DNA of 64,000 bases from Novosphingobium pentaromativorans US6-1 (lineage in GTDB: Bacteria; Pseudomonadota; Alphaproteobacteria; Sphingomonadales; Sphingomonadaceae), in the NCBI RefSeq assembly GCF_000767465.1, contig NZ_CP009291.1:1443501-1507500 (forward strand). Direction: 5' to 3'. Below, piece by piece: positions 34,969 to 43,782 of this stretch. The notes beneath the pieces were generated by a model. The model was not told where the DNA came from. It ran no database searches and worked only from the letters and a program-made list of their open reading frames with translations. The translations under genes were made by a program, and so were the position numbers. The number at the start of each line of letters is the position of its first letter. The first letter of the stretch is position 1.

Positions 34969-36632
34969 TCAGCCCTGGTGCTGGGAGCGCAGGGCAAATT
35001 CGCGGCTTGCGCGCACGGGGACCTTCAGCGTGCATTCAACCCCGCCGGGATTGAACTGGAGGTCCACTTCGGACTTCAGTTCGTGGGCGACGATCTTCTC
35101 GATGAGGTCGCGCCCGAAGCCGCGCTTGTTCGGCTCCTCGACCGGCGGACCACCCTCTTCCCGCCAGAACAGCTCGACCAGCTCGGGAGAAATCAGCTTC
35201 CAGTCGATATGGATGCGCCCCTCCGACGTACTCAGGGCGCCGTACTTGGCGGCATTGGTGGCCAGTTCATGGATGGCGAGCCCCAGCGACATTGCATCGT
35301 TCGGGGCCAGTTTTATATCCGGTCCGGCCATTTCGAAATGGCTCTCATGGCCTTCCATGTATGGCGCGAGTTCGGAGCGTACGATGTCCTCGAGCGCGGC
35401 ATTGCTCCAGTCCGAACGCGAAAGCAGGTCATGCGTGGCTGAAAGCGCGCGAATTCGCGCCGTCAGGCTCTCGGTAAAATCGTCGATGTCGCTCGAACGG
35501 CGGCGCGTCAGCGCTGCGATCGAAAGAACGTTGGCAAGGGTATTCTTCACCCGGTGGTTCAGCTCACGCGTCAGGGAATCGCGGATCGAGGCCTGGCTGG
35601 TCAGCCATTCCAGAACCCGCCTGTCCTCCGCCGCGCGCTTGGTGATGAACCGACCGATGGCCATGACCATCAACGAGGCGAGCGCACCGAAGAAAAGGGT
35701 AATGCGCGAAAGCGGCGAGAGCAGGCCGGCCTGCTTGTCGCTGACCTGCACGACCCACGAATGGCTGCCGACGTCGATACGCCGTTCCATCGTCGGGCCG
35801 CTCATCCCCTCGGCGCGCCGGTCTGCCAGCATGGTTTCCGGCGACACGTGATCGTCGTAGATCACCACCTCTATCCGATCGTTGCGGTAAAGCTCGCTGG
35901 CGGACGAGAGAAAGGTGTCTGCGCGGAAAGGACTGTAGACGAAACCCTTCACGGCGCGGCCTCTGCCCTGCTTGATGACAACCGGCATGTAGATCAGAAA
36001 GCCCGCGGCATCCGGATCGCCCTTGTCCTGCACGAGATGGACCTTGCCCGAGGCCACCGGCTTGCCCAGCTTTATCGCCTTTTCCATCGCGGCCCTGCGG
36101 ACCGGATCCGAAAACATGTCGAAGGCGATCGCAGAGCGGTTCCCGCGCGTCATCGGCTCCAGAAAAACGATCGGGGTGGCATATTCCCGTCCCGGCTGCG
36201 GTCGCGGATGGACCATGAAGTCCAGCCGACCGTCATCCTGCTGGGCAACCTCTAGGTAGCGAGATCATCGACCGGCACCAGCGGCGCCCAGCCCATGCCC
36301 AGCGAGCCATATAGGCTGCCATTGCCTTGCAGGTCCTGGGCAAATTCCTTGAATTGTTCGGGATCGACCTCGTCCTGCGAAGCGAACAGCGCTGCGCCGG
36401 CGCGCAGCAATGCCATGTTCTCCGTAACCCGGCGCTGCAAGGCAGACGAAATCTCGGTAAGATTGCGGTCGAGTTCGACCTGCCGGGTCAGGCGATCCGC
36501 CCGTTCGATCGCCATGACCGACACGGCAGTAGTGATGCTGGCGATGAGGAACAGCAGGAAGGGCCAGCCGCGGGGAAACCTGTGAAACCACGCCTGTTTC
36601 TTCACCCTGTCCAGCAAAGCCTGGTCAATCAC
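34969..36632 (-). pseudogene. PhyK-like CHASE-domain HWE histidine kinase, interrupted by a frameshift
   Basis: Two open frames together make one membrane sensor kinase. The first (36632-36252, 126 residues) has a transmembrane helix (PFLLFLIASITTAVSVMAI) and the start of a CHASE-type sensor, ending VPVDDLAT then TAG. The second, in another frame, resumes at once (EVAQQDDGRLDFMVHPRPQPGREYATPIVFLEPM) and continues through a second membrane helix, the phospho-acceptor ELNHRVKNTLANVL (near 35560) and the ATPase motif NAAKYGAL. A one-base loss near 36258-36265 explains it. It is convergent with phyR and divergent from nepR-ecfG, the canonical PhyK position. It is either truly broken or a sequencing error; no slippery heptamer is visible for programmed frameshifting. 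Confidence 0.85.
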
Positions 36633-36718
36633 CCCGCAAATCCCGGCCCTTTGACAACGCGCTCAACGCGACCCGACGCGCTATCCCGCAACACTAATTC
36701 GACTCTGTCTCATTCGGG

Positions 36719-36745
36719 GGAACCACACGCGCCGTCAATGGTTCC
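36719..36745. promoter_or_regulatory. Symmetric, possibly bidirectional EcfG-type promoter between the kinase and nepR-ecfG
   Basis: GGAACC and GGTTCC lie 15 bases apart, so both strands read GGAAC-N16-GGTT, one mismatch from the GGAAC-N16-CGTT consensus. It is about 90 bases from the kinase start and about 135 from the nepR start. Confidence 0.5.
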
Positions 36746-36880
36746 ACAGGTGTAGAAGTAAATTGCGCAGACTTCGGCGCCTTTCGGTGTCGGTACGGGA
36801 CAGGCCAATCACGTCAGCGACCTCGCCCTTGACCCGCCCCGGACAAATCCGCCAGAAGTCTCAGTGTAAAGGAGTTAGTG

Positions 36881-37066
36881 TTGAATCAGCCCAAAGGTAA
36901 AGGCGAACCGGGAGCAATTCCCGCGATGCCGCCGGATTCCGGACGGGAGAATGAACCCGGATGGGCCGGTGGGCTGAGGAAGCTATATAACTCCGTGGTG
37001 GACGAACCGCTTCCGGACAGCTTCAAGGATCTCCTCAAGAAGCTCGACGGCGGCGGCGATGCCTGA
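36881..37066 (+). CDS. nepR: Anti-sigma factor NepR
   Basis: About 61 residues. The conserved NepR core is plain: WAGGLRKLYNSVVDEPLPDSFKDLLKKLD at the C-terminal end, after a variable Pro/Gly/Glu-rich head. It holds EcfG inactive until phosphorylated PhyR captures it. The start is TTG 36881, six bases after AAAGGAG; GTG 36878 is only three bases from it. It overlaps the ecfG start by eight bases, so the pair is co-translated. Confidence 0.93.
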   Translation: MNQPKGKGEPGAIPAMPPDSGRENEPGWAGGLRKLYNSVVDEPLPDSFKDLLKKLDGGGDA

Positions 37067-37607
37067 CCGCACGAGGCACAACGCCGCTGACGAGGCTTTC
37101 CGCAAGGAACTGCTGTCCGTCCTGCCCCATTTGCGCGCTTTCGCCCGTGGCCTTTGCGGCCGGCCGGACTTTGCCGACGACCTCGTTCAGGAAGCCGCGA
37201 TCAAGGCCTGGACGGCCCGCGAACGCTATACGCCGGGCACGAATATGCGCGCCTGGACCTTTGCTATCCTGCGCAATCATTACCTTTCGGAACTGCGCCG
37301 CTCCAAGCGCAGCACCGAACTCGACGAAGGCGCGGCGGAGCGCATGCTGGTGATGGAGGCCGACCAGGAAGGGCCGCTGCATCTCTCGGACATGGAAGAC
37401 GCCCTGCAGAAGCTGGCTCCTGAACGGCGCGAGGCCGTTCTGCTGATCGGCGCGTCGGGCTTCAGCTATGAAGAAGCCGCGGAAATCGCGGGATGTCCCA
37501 TCGGCACGATGAAAAGCCGCGTCGCACGCGCACGGACGGATCTTGCCCGAATGCTCGACGGCGAACCTGAAATCGTCGCCGAAGACCGCGCGCGCCGCTC
37601 GGGCTGA
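37059..37607 (+). CDS. ecfG: General stress response sigma factor EcfG
   Basis: 182 residues, ECF type without region 3. Region 2: LPHLRAFARGLCGRPDFADDLVQEAAIKAW and MRAWTFAILRNHYLSELRRSKRS. Region 4: LAPERREAVLLIGASGFSYEEAAEIAGCPIGTMKSRVARARTDL. It directs polymerase to GGAAC-N16/17-CGTT promoters, several of which occur within 10 kb of this gene. It is translationally coupled to nepR. Confidence 0.96.
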   Translation: MPDRTRHNAADEAFRKELLSVLPHLRAFARGLCGRPDFADDLVQEAAIKAWTARERYTPGTNMRAWTFAILRNHYLSELRRSKRSTELDEGAAERMLVMEADQEGPLHLSDMEDALQKLAPERREAVLLIGASGFSYEEAAEIAGCPIGTMKSRVARARTDLARMLDGEPEIVAEDRARRSG

Positions 37608-37650
37608 GTGCGCGGGTTTCCGACCTCAAGCCAATCGCAGCAGACAAAAG

Positions 37651-37680
37651 GAAAGCCACCCTCACCGGGTGGCTTTCTTC
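37651..37680. terminator. Bidirectional terminator between ecfG and sodB
   Basis: GAAAGCCACC and GGTGGCTTTC (10 bp) with a 7-base loop; TTTCTTC follows on the plus strand and TTTTGTC on the minus strand. It lies between two convergent genes. Confidence 0.75.
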
Positions 37681-37734
37681 ATTACATGCTGGCTACGCGC
37701 CCGCCGCGTTTCACGGCAGGCGCGCAGAGCGGCC

Positions 37735-38337
37735 TCAGGCCGGGTAGGTCCAGGCCGTGCCGCGGTCGAAGTTGTCCGACGCGAACTTCCAGTTGATGAG
37801 GTTTTCGAGCACCGCCTTCACGTAGGCCGGGCGCTTGTTCATCTGGTCGATGTAGTAGGCATGCTCCCACACGTCGATGGTGAGCAGCGGGTTCACGTCC
37901 GAGGTGATTGCAGTGCCCGCGTCGTGGGTCGAGATGACCTTGAGCTTGCCGCCGTCGACGACCAGCCAGGCCCAGCCGGATGCGAAGTGGTTCACCGCCT
38001 CGTTGCTCAGCGCCTCAAGCAGGGCGTCCATCGAACCGAAGTCGTTCTTAATGGCGGTGGCGAGGCTCTCGCTGGGTTCGGTCTTCTCGGGGCTCAGCGA
38101 GTGCCAATAGAAGCCGTGGTTGTAAACCTGGGCGGCGTTGTTGAACAGCGGGCCCGAAGCCGACTTGCTGATCTCTTCAACCGACTTGCCGGCATTGTCC
38201 GTGCCCTCGATCGCGGCATTCAGCTTGTCGACGTAGGTCTTGTGGTGTGCGCCATGATGGATCTCGAGGGTCTTGGCTGAGATGTGCGGCTCGAGCGCAT
38301 CCTGGGCGTAAGGCAGCGGCATGAGGGCAATGGTCAT
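37735..38337 (-). CDS. sodB: Iron-type superoxide dismutase
   Basis: 200 residues from ATG 38337 (AACAGGAAAA upstream); a longer frame to 38409 lacks protein-like features. Metal ligands: His in LEIHHGAHHKTYVDKLN, His in NNAAQVYNHGFYWHSLSP, and Asp and His in TIDVWEHAYYIDQ. FNNAAQVYNHGFYWHS is characteristic of the iron enzyme. It converts superoxide to peroxide and oxygen in the cytoplasm. It is convergent with ecfG. No EcfG consensus is seen upstream. Confidence 0.95.
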   Translation of the reverse strand: MTIALMPLPYAQDALEPHISAKTLEIHHGAHHKTYVDKLNAAIEGTDNAGKSVEEISKSASGPLFNNAAQVYNHGFYWHSLSPEKTEPSESLATAIKNDFGSMDALLEALSNEAVNHFASGWAWLVVDGGKLKVISTHDAGTAITSDVNPLLTIDVWEHAYYIDQMNKRPAYVKAVLENLINWKFASDNFDRGTAWTYPA

Positions 38338-38578
38338 GGCAAATTTTCCTGTTCCGATTGTCGATTGCTTGGCGAAGGCACCCGCGCGTGCAAGCACCGG
38401 GGATGCCAAAAGGCAGGGGCTATGTCTGGTCTCAAGGCCGACAATTCAAGCGTATAAAAGTAACATTTTCAATTTCCGCCCGACTTTTTTGATCGACGCG
38501 GAGCGCGTTTATGTAAAAGCGTCGACGCGCCCCGGGCCGATCCCGGAGCGCGCCTGTCGTCTTTACCGGACCTGCTTC

Positions 38579-38848
38579 CTAGCGGACCGAACCGCGACGG
38601 AACAGGTTGACGATCGCCAGGAGCACGACCGCCCCCAGGAAGGAAACGAAGAGCGAAAGAAGATCGAATGAACCGCTGGTAATCGGCGCTCCGCCAATCA
38701 GCGGCGTGATAATGAAGCCAGCAATTAGCGAACCGATAATACCGACCACAATATTGAGCAGAATGCCCTGCTGCGCGTCGGTCCGCATGAGAATGCTTGC
38801 AAGCCAGCCAATTACGCCGCCGACAAGTAGAATAAGTATCAAGGTCAT
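38579..38848 (-). CDS. GlsB/YeaQ/YmgE-type stress membrane protein
   Basis: 89 residues with three glycine-rich hydrophobic segments: LILILLVGGVIGWLASILM, then ILLNIVVGIIGSLIAGFII, then a final span ending in VNLFRRGSVR. This is the transglycosylase-associated protein family found in many stress regulons; its function is not established. The exact EcfG promoter 37 bases upstream places it in the general stress regulon here. Confidence 0.92.
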   Translation of the reverse strand: MTLILILLVGGVIGWLASILMRTDAQQGILLNIVVGIIGSLIAGFIITPLIGGAPITSGSFDLLSLFVSFLGAVVLLAIVNLFRRGSVR

Positions 38849-38884
38849 TTTTGCGTCTCCGATAATTGCCTGATTGACTTGTTA

Positions 38885-38909
38885 AACGGACCGCAAAGCG
38901 CTTGGTTCC
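38885..38909 (-). promoter_or_regulatory. EcfG-type stress promoter of the GlsB-type gene
   Basis: On the minus strand, GGAAC (38909-38905), 16-base spacer, CGTT (38888-38885): an exact consensus 37 bases before the start codon. Confidence 0.78.
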
Positions 38910-39039
38910 TGCAGGTCAACAACGGCTCATCGCATCGATGACTTGACGCGTCGTCCCGCATACAGCCGCACCGCCTCACGCAACTCTCCACCAACTGCCG
39001 GCGTTCCGATATGGAATGGAGCAAGTCAGGACAGCGTCG

Positions 39040-39792
39040 ATGCGCACACCGCGCCGGGAACGAACTTTCGCTGCGCTCGCCTCCGCCGCAATCGTCGCCG
39101 GCGGTCTGGCTGCACTCGTGACCGGCCTTGCCGTGAAGCTGCCATTGCCCGCCTTGCCGGCAGCACTGGAAACCGTAATCACCACCAGGAACCTGCCGAA
39201 AAAGCCGCCTCCACGTGAGACGCCCACGCCATCGCCCCGCACGCCGCATGAAGATAGCGGTTCCGCTTCACCCCCCGATCGCGGCGCCAGGGCGAGTCCC
39301 GTCTTCGCTCCGACAACCCGGAAGACCCCGCTGGTCGAGCCGCCCGCGATCAGGGCGGCGGCTGAACCGGAGAGCGGCAGCTCGGCAAAGGCCGGCACAT
39401 CCGATCGAGCCGGGTCCGGCCGAGGGGCAGGCGGCAAGGGAGAGGGAAGCAGCACCGGCGGTGCAGGACAAGGCTACGGCAGCGGCAGCGGCTATCGCCG
39501 TCCGGCGGCCTTTCCGAAACAAGTCAGCGGAAAGCTGCGCTTCACCGACCTTCCCCGCGACCTCAGGAAATCGCGCGAGGGGGCCGAACTGACCCTGCGT
39601 TATCGCATAGGGGTGGACGGCCGGGCGCGCCAGTGCCACATCGTGGTGTCCAGCGGACGCCCGGAACTGGACGCCCACACCTGCAACACGATCGTTTCAC
39701 GCTTCCGGTTCAAGCCGGCCCGCAATGAGATGGGCGAGCCGGTCCCCTTCGAAATGACCGAGATCCATGGATGGGATGACGTGAAGGAGTAA
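39040..39792 (+). CDS. TonB-family energy-transducing protein
   Basis: 250 residues from ATG 39040 (AGGACAG upstream); ATG 39016 would add eight. One N-terminal membrane helix (ALASAAIVAGGLAALVTGLAV) leads to a long Pro/Ser/Gly-rich periplasmic linker (about residues 50-155, with GSGRGAGGKGEGSS and GYGSGSGY). The C-terminal TonB fold follows (LTLRYRIGVDGRARQCHIVVSSGRPELDAHTCNTIVSRFRFKPAR). It would pass proton-motive energy to outer-membrane receptors. No ExbB/ExbD is nearby, though two receptors lie downstream. Confidence 0.85.
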   Translation: MRTPRRERTFAALASAAIVAGGLAALVTGLAVKLPLPALPAALETVITTRNLPKKPPPRETPTPSPRTPHEDSGSASPPDRGARASPVFAPTTRKTPLVEPPAIRAAAEPESGSSAKAGTSDRAGSGRGAGGKGEGSSTGGAGQGYGSGSGYRRPAAFPKQVSGKLRFTDLPRDLRKSREGAELTLRYRIGVDGRARQCHIVVSSGRPELDAHTCNTIVSRFRFKPARNEMGEPVPFEMTEIHGWDDVKE

Positions 39793-39951
39793 AGCCGAAC
39801 TGCCGGGATTGAAGCCATTGCAACGCCTATTGTTCGAAAAATCCGAACATCTGGATCAATTTTATCCCAATTCTTCAAACATTCGTTTCGCCGTAGATAT
39901 CAATCCACAACGAGCCACAGGGGCTCGCGACGAAAACTTCGGAGAATTCCC

Positions 39952-40374
39952 ATGGCCGCTTCTTCAATCGATACCGCTTCCCGCTCCACTTCTTCCACCC
40001 ATGACGTGCTCGCCCTCGTTGGTCGCATCGCCATCGCCGGCATCTTCGTGCTCGCCGGCCTTTCCAAGATCACCGACCCCGCCGGCACGATGGGCTATAT
40101 CGCCTCTGTCGGACTGCCCTTCCCCGCGCTTGGCCTGATCGGCGCGATCCTGATCGAAGTGGTCGGCAGCCTCGCCTTGATTGTCGGCTACCGCACCCGG
40201 ACTGTTGCGATACTTCTCGCGGCTTTCTCGGTGGTGACCGCGCTCATCTTCCACAACCAGCTCGGCGACCAGATGCAGTTCCTCAACTTCTTCAAGAACA
40301 TCGCCATCGCCGGCGGGTTGCTCAACGTCGCAGCCCTGGGCGGCGGCCGCCTGAGCCTCGACGCCCGCAGGTAA
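39952..40374 (+). CDS. DoxX-family membrane protein
   Basis: 140 residues: a Ser/Thr-rich head and four membrane segments. It has the DoxX pattern GRIAIAGIFVLAGLSKITDP, then LGLIGAILIEVVGSLALIVG, then LLAAFSVVTALIFHNQ and FFKNIAIAGGLLNVAALG. DoxX-type proteins are poorly characterised; some act in thiol/oxidative-stress complexes. It is encoded alone, 160 bp after the TonB-like gene. Confidence 0.92.
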   Translation: MAASSIDTASRSTSSTHDVLALVGRIAIAGIFVLAGLSKITDPAGTMGYIASVGLPFPALGLIGAILIEVVGSLALIVGYRTRTVAILLAAFSVVTALIFHNQLGDQMQFLNFFKNIAIAGGLLNVAALGGGRLSLDARR

Positions 40375-40465
40375 CGAGGGTCACTAAGGAAAGGGTTGCC
40401 CGTTTTGCACGGGTGGCCACTTTCCGAAACCTCGGCGACCCATTGCCGTTACTGGACCTGGCCAG

Positions 40466-40506
40466 AATACAAATCCGCCCGCGCTGGCTTTCGACAGCGC
40501 GGGCGG
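40466..40506 (-). terminator. Intrinsic terminator of the TonB-dependent receptor gene
   Basis: CCGCCCGCGCTG and CAGCGCGGGCGG (12 bp, 8-base loop at 40487-40494); on the minus strand ATTTGTATTC follows. It lies 45 bases after the receptor stop. Confidence 0.6.
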
Positions 40507-40550
40507 GAGAGTTTGATGACTTCTCGTCGCGGGAGAGATTGCGACTTACG

Positions 40551-43061
40551 TCATCGGCTTCCGAAGGAATATCGGACGCTCAAACCGAATTCGCGCGGTG
40601 GCGTGTAAGTGATCGGAAAAAATCCGCTGCGACCGAACACGCGCGCTCCCGAAGAATCGGTTGCCGCGCCGTTCAGCGAAACCGCGTCCTCATTGGCGCG
40701 AGACAGAATGGTCTGCTGGTTGAAGGCATTGCGGACGAAAATTCCGACGTCCCAGGCAGCATCCGGGCTGCGGATGCCGGCATAGACATTGACCAGGGCA
40801 TAGCTGGGAACATCGTAACCGATCGACCGGCGGGAATTGGACGGAAAGATCGACGCAAGACCACGCAGATAGGCATCTACCTCGCCGACCGGATAAGTGA
40901 ATTCCGACTGGACGGTTCCGCTCCAGATCGGATCTCGCGAGACCGAATCGTTGGTACGGCAGAAAGCCAGAGATTGTCCTGCGGCCTGGAAATCGGCCAC
41001 CGTGGGAATGATGGAATCGGGCGTCCCGTCGAAATTGCCATCCTGGCAGGGAACCGTGTCGTTATCGACTTTGCCATCGGCGTAGCTGAACGTGCCGGCG
41101 ATATTGAAATAGGAGTTGGGCTGGAATGCGACATCCAGGTCGAGGCCCGTCACGACCGCCTTCGCATTCACGGTGAATTCGAAAAGGTTCACCGCCGGGT
41201 TAGCCGGATCCTGCGTGTTCAGGTACGATATCGTCGGTGTCTTGAAGATCAGGCCGTCGAAATTCTGGCGGAAAACGGAAAGGTTTACGCGCAGTCGATT
41301 GTTGAGCCAGCTGGACTTCACACCCGCCTCGTACGTCACCGACCTTTCATCGTCGAAGAACTGCAGGTCGCGCAGCACGGGATCGGTACCGGCGTTGAGG
41401 CCGATCACTGCGCCGCCGCCCCTGAACGACGATCCCGCAGTGGCATAGGCCATCAAGTTGTCGGAGAAACGGTGGGTCAGCGAAACGTCCCACATCACCG
41501 GCTTGTTCTTGCCTACCGAGACGTCGTCGCTGGACGGAATTTGAACCGGAAAATCGCAGACGCCCGCTCCGTAGGGACTGGCGACGGCTCCAGGAACGAA
41601 CGCGCAAGGGAATGGCAGCGCCACCGCATTGAAGGCAGGCGTGAACGTCCTGATCTGCTGCGTCCGGCCCTCGGCGATGATGTAGCGCGCGCCGCCCGAG
41701 ATATCGGTACGGTCGCCGATATGCAGCGTCGCATTGCCGTAGAAGGAATTTTCCTTGCTGCGGATCGGCACATCGACATTGACGAAAGGAACGTAGCGCA
41801 AGTTGAAAATGTTCGGATCGGGCGTAGTGCCAGGCCGTCCGAAAGCGCCTGCGAGGGCGCTGGCGGGTTGCGATACCGTGGTGCTCGCGTGAGCCGACGA
41901 GTGGAAGTAACCCACCACGTAATCGATCAGATTGCCCTTTCCAATCGTCGACAGACGCACTTCGTGCGTGGTCGAATGGAAAGGATCGGTGGCCCGCATC
42001 TGCGTAACCGGATTGCCGATCACCAGGTTGCCGAGGTCGAATTCGCTGGAATTGACTTGCTTGTAGCGCGACGTACCGCCGATATAGCTCAAGCGGTGCC
42101 CGCCGAATTCCCAATTCACCTGAGCGGACACGAAATGCTGGGTGCGCTTCGTGGTCTGCGGCGATTCATCGGGAGAAAGGCGATCGCCCGCCTCGATCGC
42201 GGGACCGTTGTATCCCAGCGGCTGGATCAGCGATCCTGCAAGCCCGGCAGTGCCGGTGCCGACATATTGGCCGTACTGCAACTTGTCGAGATGCAGCCAC
42301 TGGTAAGTGATCGTGGCATCGAAATTGTCGGACGGCGTGAAAGCAAGGCTTGCACGGGCACTTTCGGTTTTCACGAAGGGACTGCGCGTTCCGTTCACGG
42401 TGTGAACGAAGTTGCCGTCGTTCTGGTCGACCAGCCCGGCGACGCGAAGCGCCAGCTTGTCCCTGACAAGCGGGACATTGATCGCGCCTTGCGCATTGAT
42501 CTGGTTCTTGGTCGTACCCAGGGCACTGAAATATCCGCCCCATTCAACCGCGTCGGGCTTGCGGGTGGCGATCGTGATTGCGCCCGAAGGTGCCGTGCGG
42601 CCGCGCAGTGTGCCTTGCGGACCGCGCAGGACTTCGATCGAGCCTACGTCGTAAATGGCCTGGAACGCCGAATAGGTATCGACCGGGACTTCGTTGATAT
42701 AGATGTCGACGGTGCCCGCGTTGGCCCCCAGTTCCTGGCTGACACCGCGCAGCGAAGGAGCCGGCGCGCCGCCCGACGACGCCGAACCAGTCCCCAGCGT
42801 AAGCCCTGGCACGACCGCGGCGATATCCTGAAAATTCGTGAAGTTCAGCTTCTTGATCGTCTCATCCGTCACGGCGGTAACCGTCTCGGGGACCTCCTGA
42901 AGGCTTTCTTCCGACCTTCGCGCCGTGACGATGATGTCGACAGTGCTGCGGTCCTCCGCCCGCGCGGCCGCTGCCGTATCGACAGTCTGTGCGAAAGCGC
43001 CGCTTTGCAGGACACACGCCATCGCAGTGCCGAGCAAGCCGCGAATTAGGATCCTATTCAT
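40551..43061 (-). CDS. TonB-dependent outer-membrane receptor
   Basis: 836 residues from ATG 43061 (a longer frame to 43190 lacks a signal peptide at its head). Signal peptide ILIRGLLGTAMACVLQSGAFAQ; TonB box region DIIVTARRSEESLQEVP; plug domain with IEVLRGPQGTLRGRTAPSGAI; a beta-barrel ending in LSVRYSFGSR with terminal-strand aromatics. It takes up an unidentified ligand. The divergent neighbour is a tannase/feruloyl-esterase family protein, so a plant phenolic ester or its products are plausible. Confidence 0.94.
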   Translation of the reverse strand: MNRILIRGLLGTAMACVLQSGAFAQTVDTAAAARAEDRSTVDIIVTARRSEESLQEVPETVTAVTDETIKKLNFTNFQDIAAVVPGLTLGTGSASSGGAPAPSLRGVSQELGANAGTVDIYINEVPVDTYSAFQAIYDVGSIEVLRGPQGTLRGRTAPSGAITIATRKPDAVEWGGYFSALGTTKNQINAQGAINVPLVRDKLALRVAGLVDQNDGNFVHTVNGTRSPFVKTESARASLAFTPSDNFDATITYQWLHLDKLQYGQYVGTGTAGLAGSLIQPLGYNGPAIEAGDRLSPDESPQTTKRTQHFVSAQVNWEFGGHRLSYIGGTSRYKQVNSSEFDLGNLVIGNPVTQMRATDPFHSTTHEVRLSTIGKGNLIDYVVGYFHSSAHASTTVSQPASALAGAFGRPGTTPDPNIFNLRYVPFVNVDVPIRSKENSFYGNATLHIGDRTDISGGARYIIAEGRTQQIRTFTPAFNAVALPFPCAFVPGAVASPYGAGVCDFPVQIPSSDDVSVGKNKPVMWDVSLTHRFSDNLMAYATAGSSFRGGGAVIGLNAGTDPVLRDLQFFDDERSVTYEAGVKSSWLNNRLRVNLSVFRQNFDGLIFKTPTISYLNTQDPANPAVNLFEFTVNAKAVVTGLDLDVAFQPNSYFNIAGTFSYADGKVDNDTVPCQDGNFDGTPDSIIPTVADFQAAGQSLAFCRTNDSVSRDPIWSGTVQSEFTYPVGEVDAYLRGLASIFPSNSRRSIGYDVPSYALVNVYAGIRSPDAAWDVGIFVRNAFNQQTILSRANEDAVSLNGAATDSSGARVFGRSGFFPITYTPPREFGLSVRYSFGSR

Positions 43062-43782
43062 CCTGCCCCCCAAATTTTTCCTACCAGTGCCCAATATTGA
43101 GCGACCGACGCCGTTCGGTTTGCCAAACTTATTTTCGGCGCAAACAAACGCCCGCGACCTTTTTGATAAGCGACAGAATCGATTTTGCAATCACTTTCTG
43201 AAGTTCTGCTTCATTTGCCTGACGGGGGGATTTCAAGATGCTCGACAGGTACAGAACCGACGTCTTTCGAACATCTCTCAGCGCTGTTCCGAATCACGCT
43301 ATTGCTCTCATTTTACCGCCGCTCAAGGACATACCGGATTCAAATTTTACTAATTTTTTCATGTTCTTAAATAATTTTAATTCACGCATATCGTCGCGCA
43401 AGGAATTGAACCGGCCCGGCGAACAACCTGCGATGCGGCGATGCGACTGCCGCAATTAGCCTGGCGCACCCGGCGCCATCGCGGCCCGATGAGCGTGCGC
43501 CTTCGTCAACACGAAAACCGACAACTGCGGACCGCACCTTGTCGCTTGCCAATCGAACCTAAATGTACGATTGACAAGCGACGAGCTCGACCGTGATATT
43601 TGCAGGATCGTGTTCGGAAGTTCGCCAGACCGGATGATTGCGTAGTCTGAAAAACAGCCCGGTGCAGGAAATGCCATTTCACCGGGGCCTTCAGGCTCCA
43701 TCGCGCGGAACTACCGGCAGCCGGGAATCTGATTGCCAAGCCCCAGGCCCACGATGTGCGGCCGAGGAGAGGGAGTAACATC
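43062..43782. other. Long divergent promoter region between receptor and esterase genes
   Basis: About 720 bases with no supported gene. The part at 43300-43400 is AT-rich. It contains the dyad and sigma-70-like promoter listed separately. Open frames on either strand show no domain pattern. Confidence 0.5.
43541..43599 (+). promoter_or_regulatory. 15-bp near-perfect dyad overlapping a sigma-70-type promoter upstream of the esterase gene
   Basis: GTCGCTTGCCAATCG (43541-43555) and CGATTGACAAGCGAC (43568-43582) are inverted repeats with one mismatch and a 12-base spacer. The right arm contains TTGACA (43571-43576), followed after 17 bases by TGATAT (43594-43599), a reasonable -35/-10 pair. A bound regulator would cover the -35 box. 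Confidence 0.55.

Noticed and set aside
36252..36265. Programmed -1 frameshift in the PhyK-like gene
   Set aside because: No slippery heptamer or downstream pseudoknot is evident, so a mutation or sequencing error is simpler.
38337..38360. GGAAC upstream of sodB as an EcfG promoter
   Set aside because: The GGAAC lies inside the leader close to the ribosome site and no CGTT follows at 16-17 bases.
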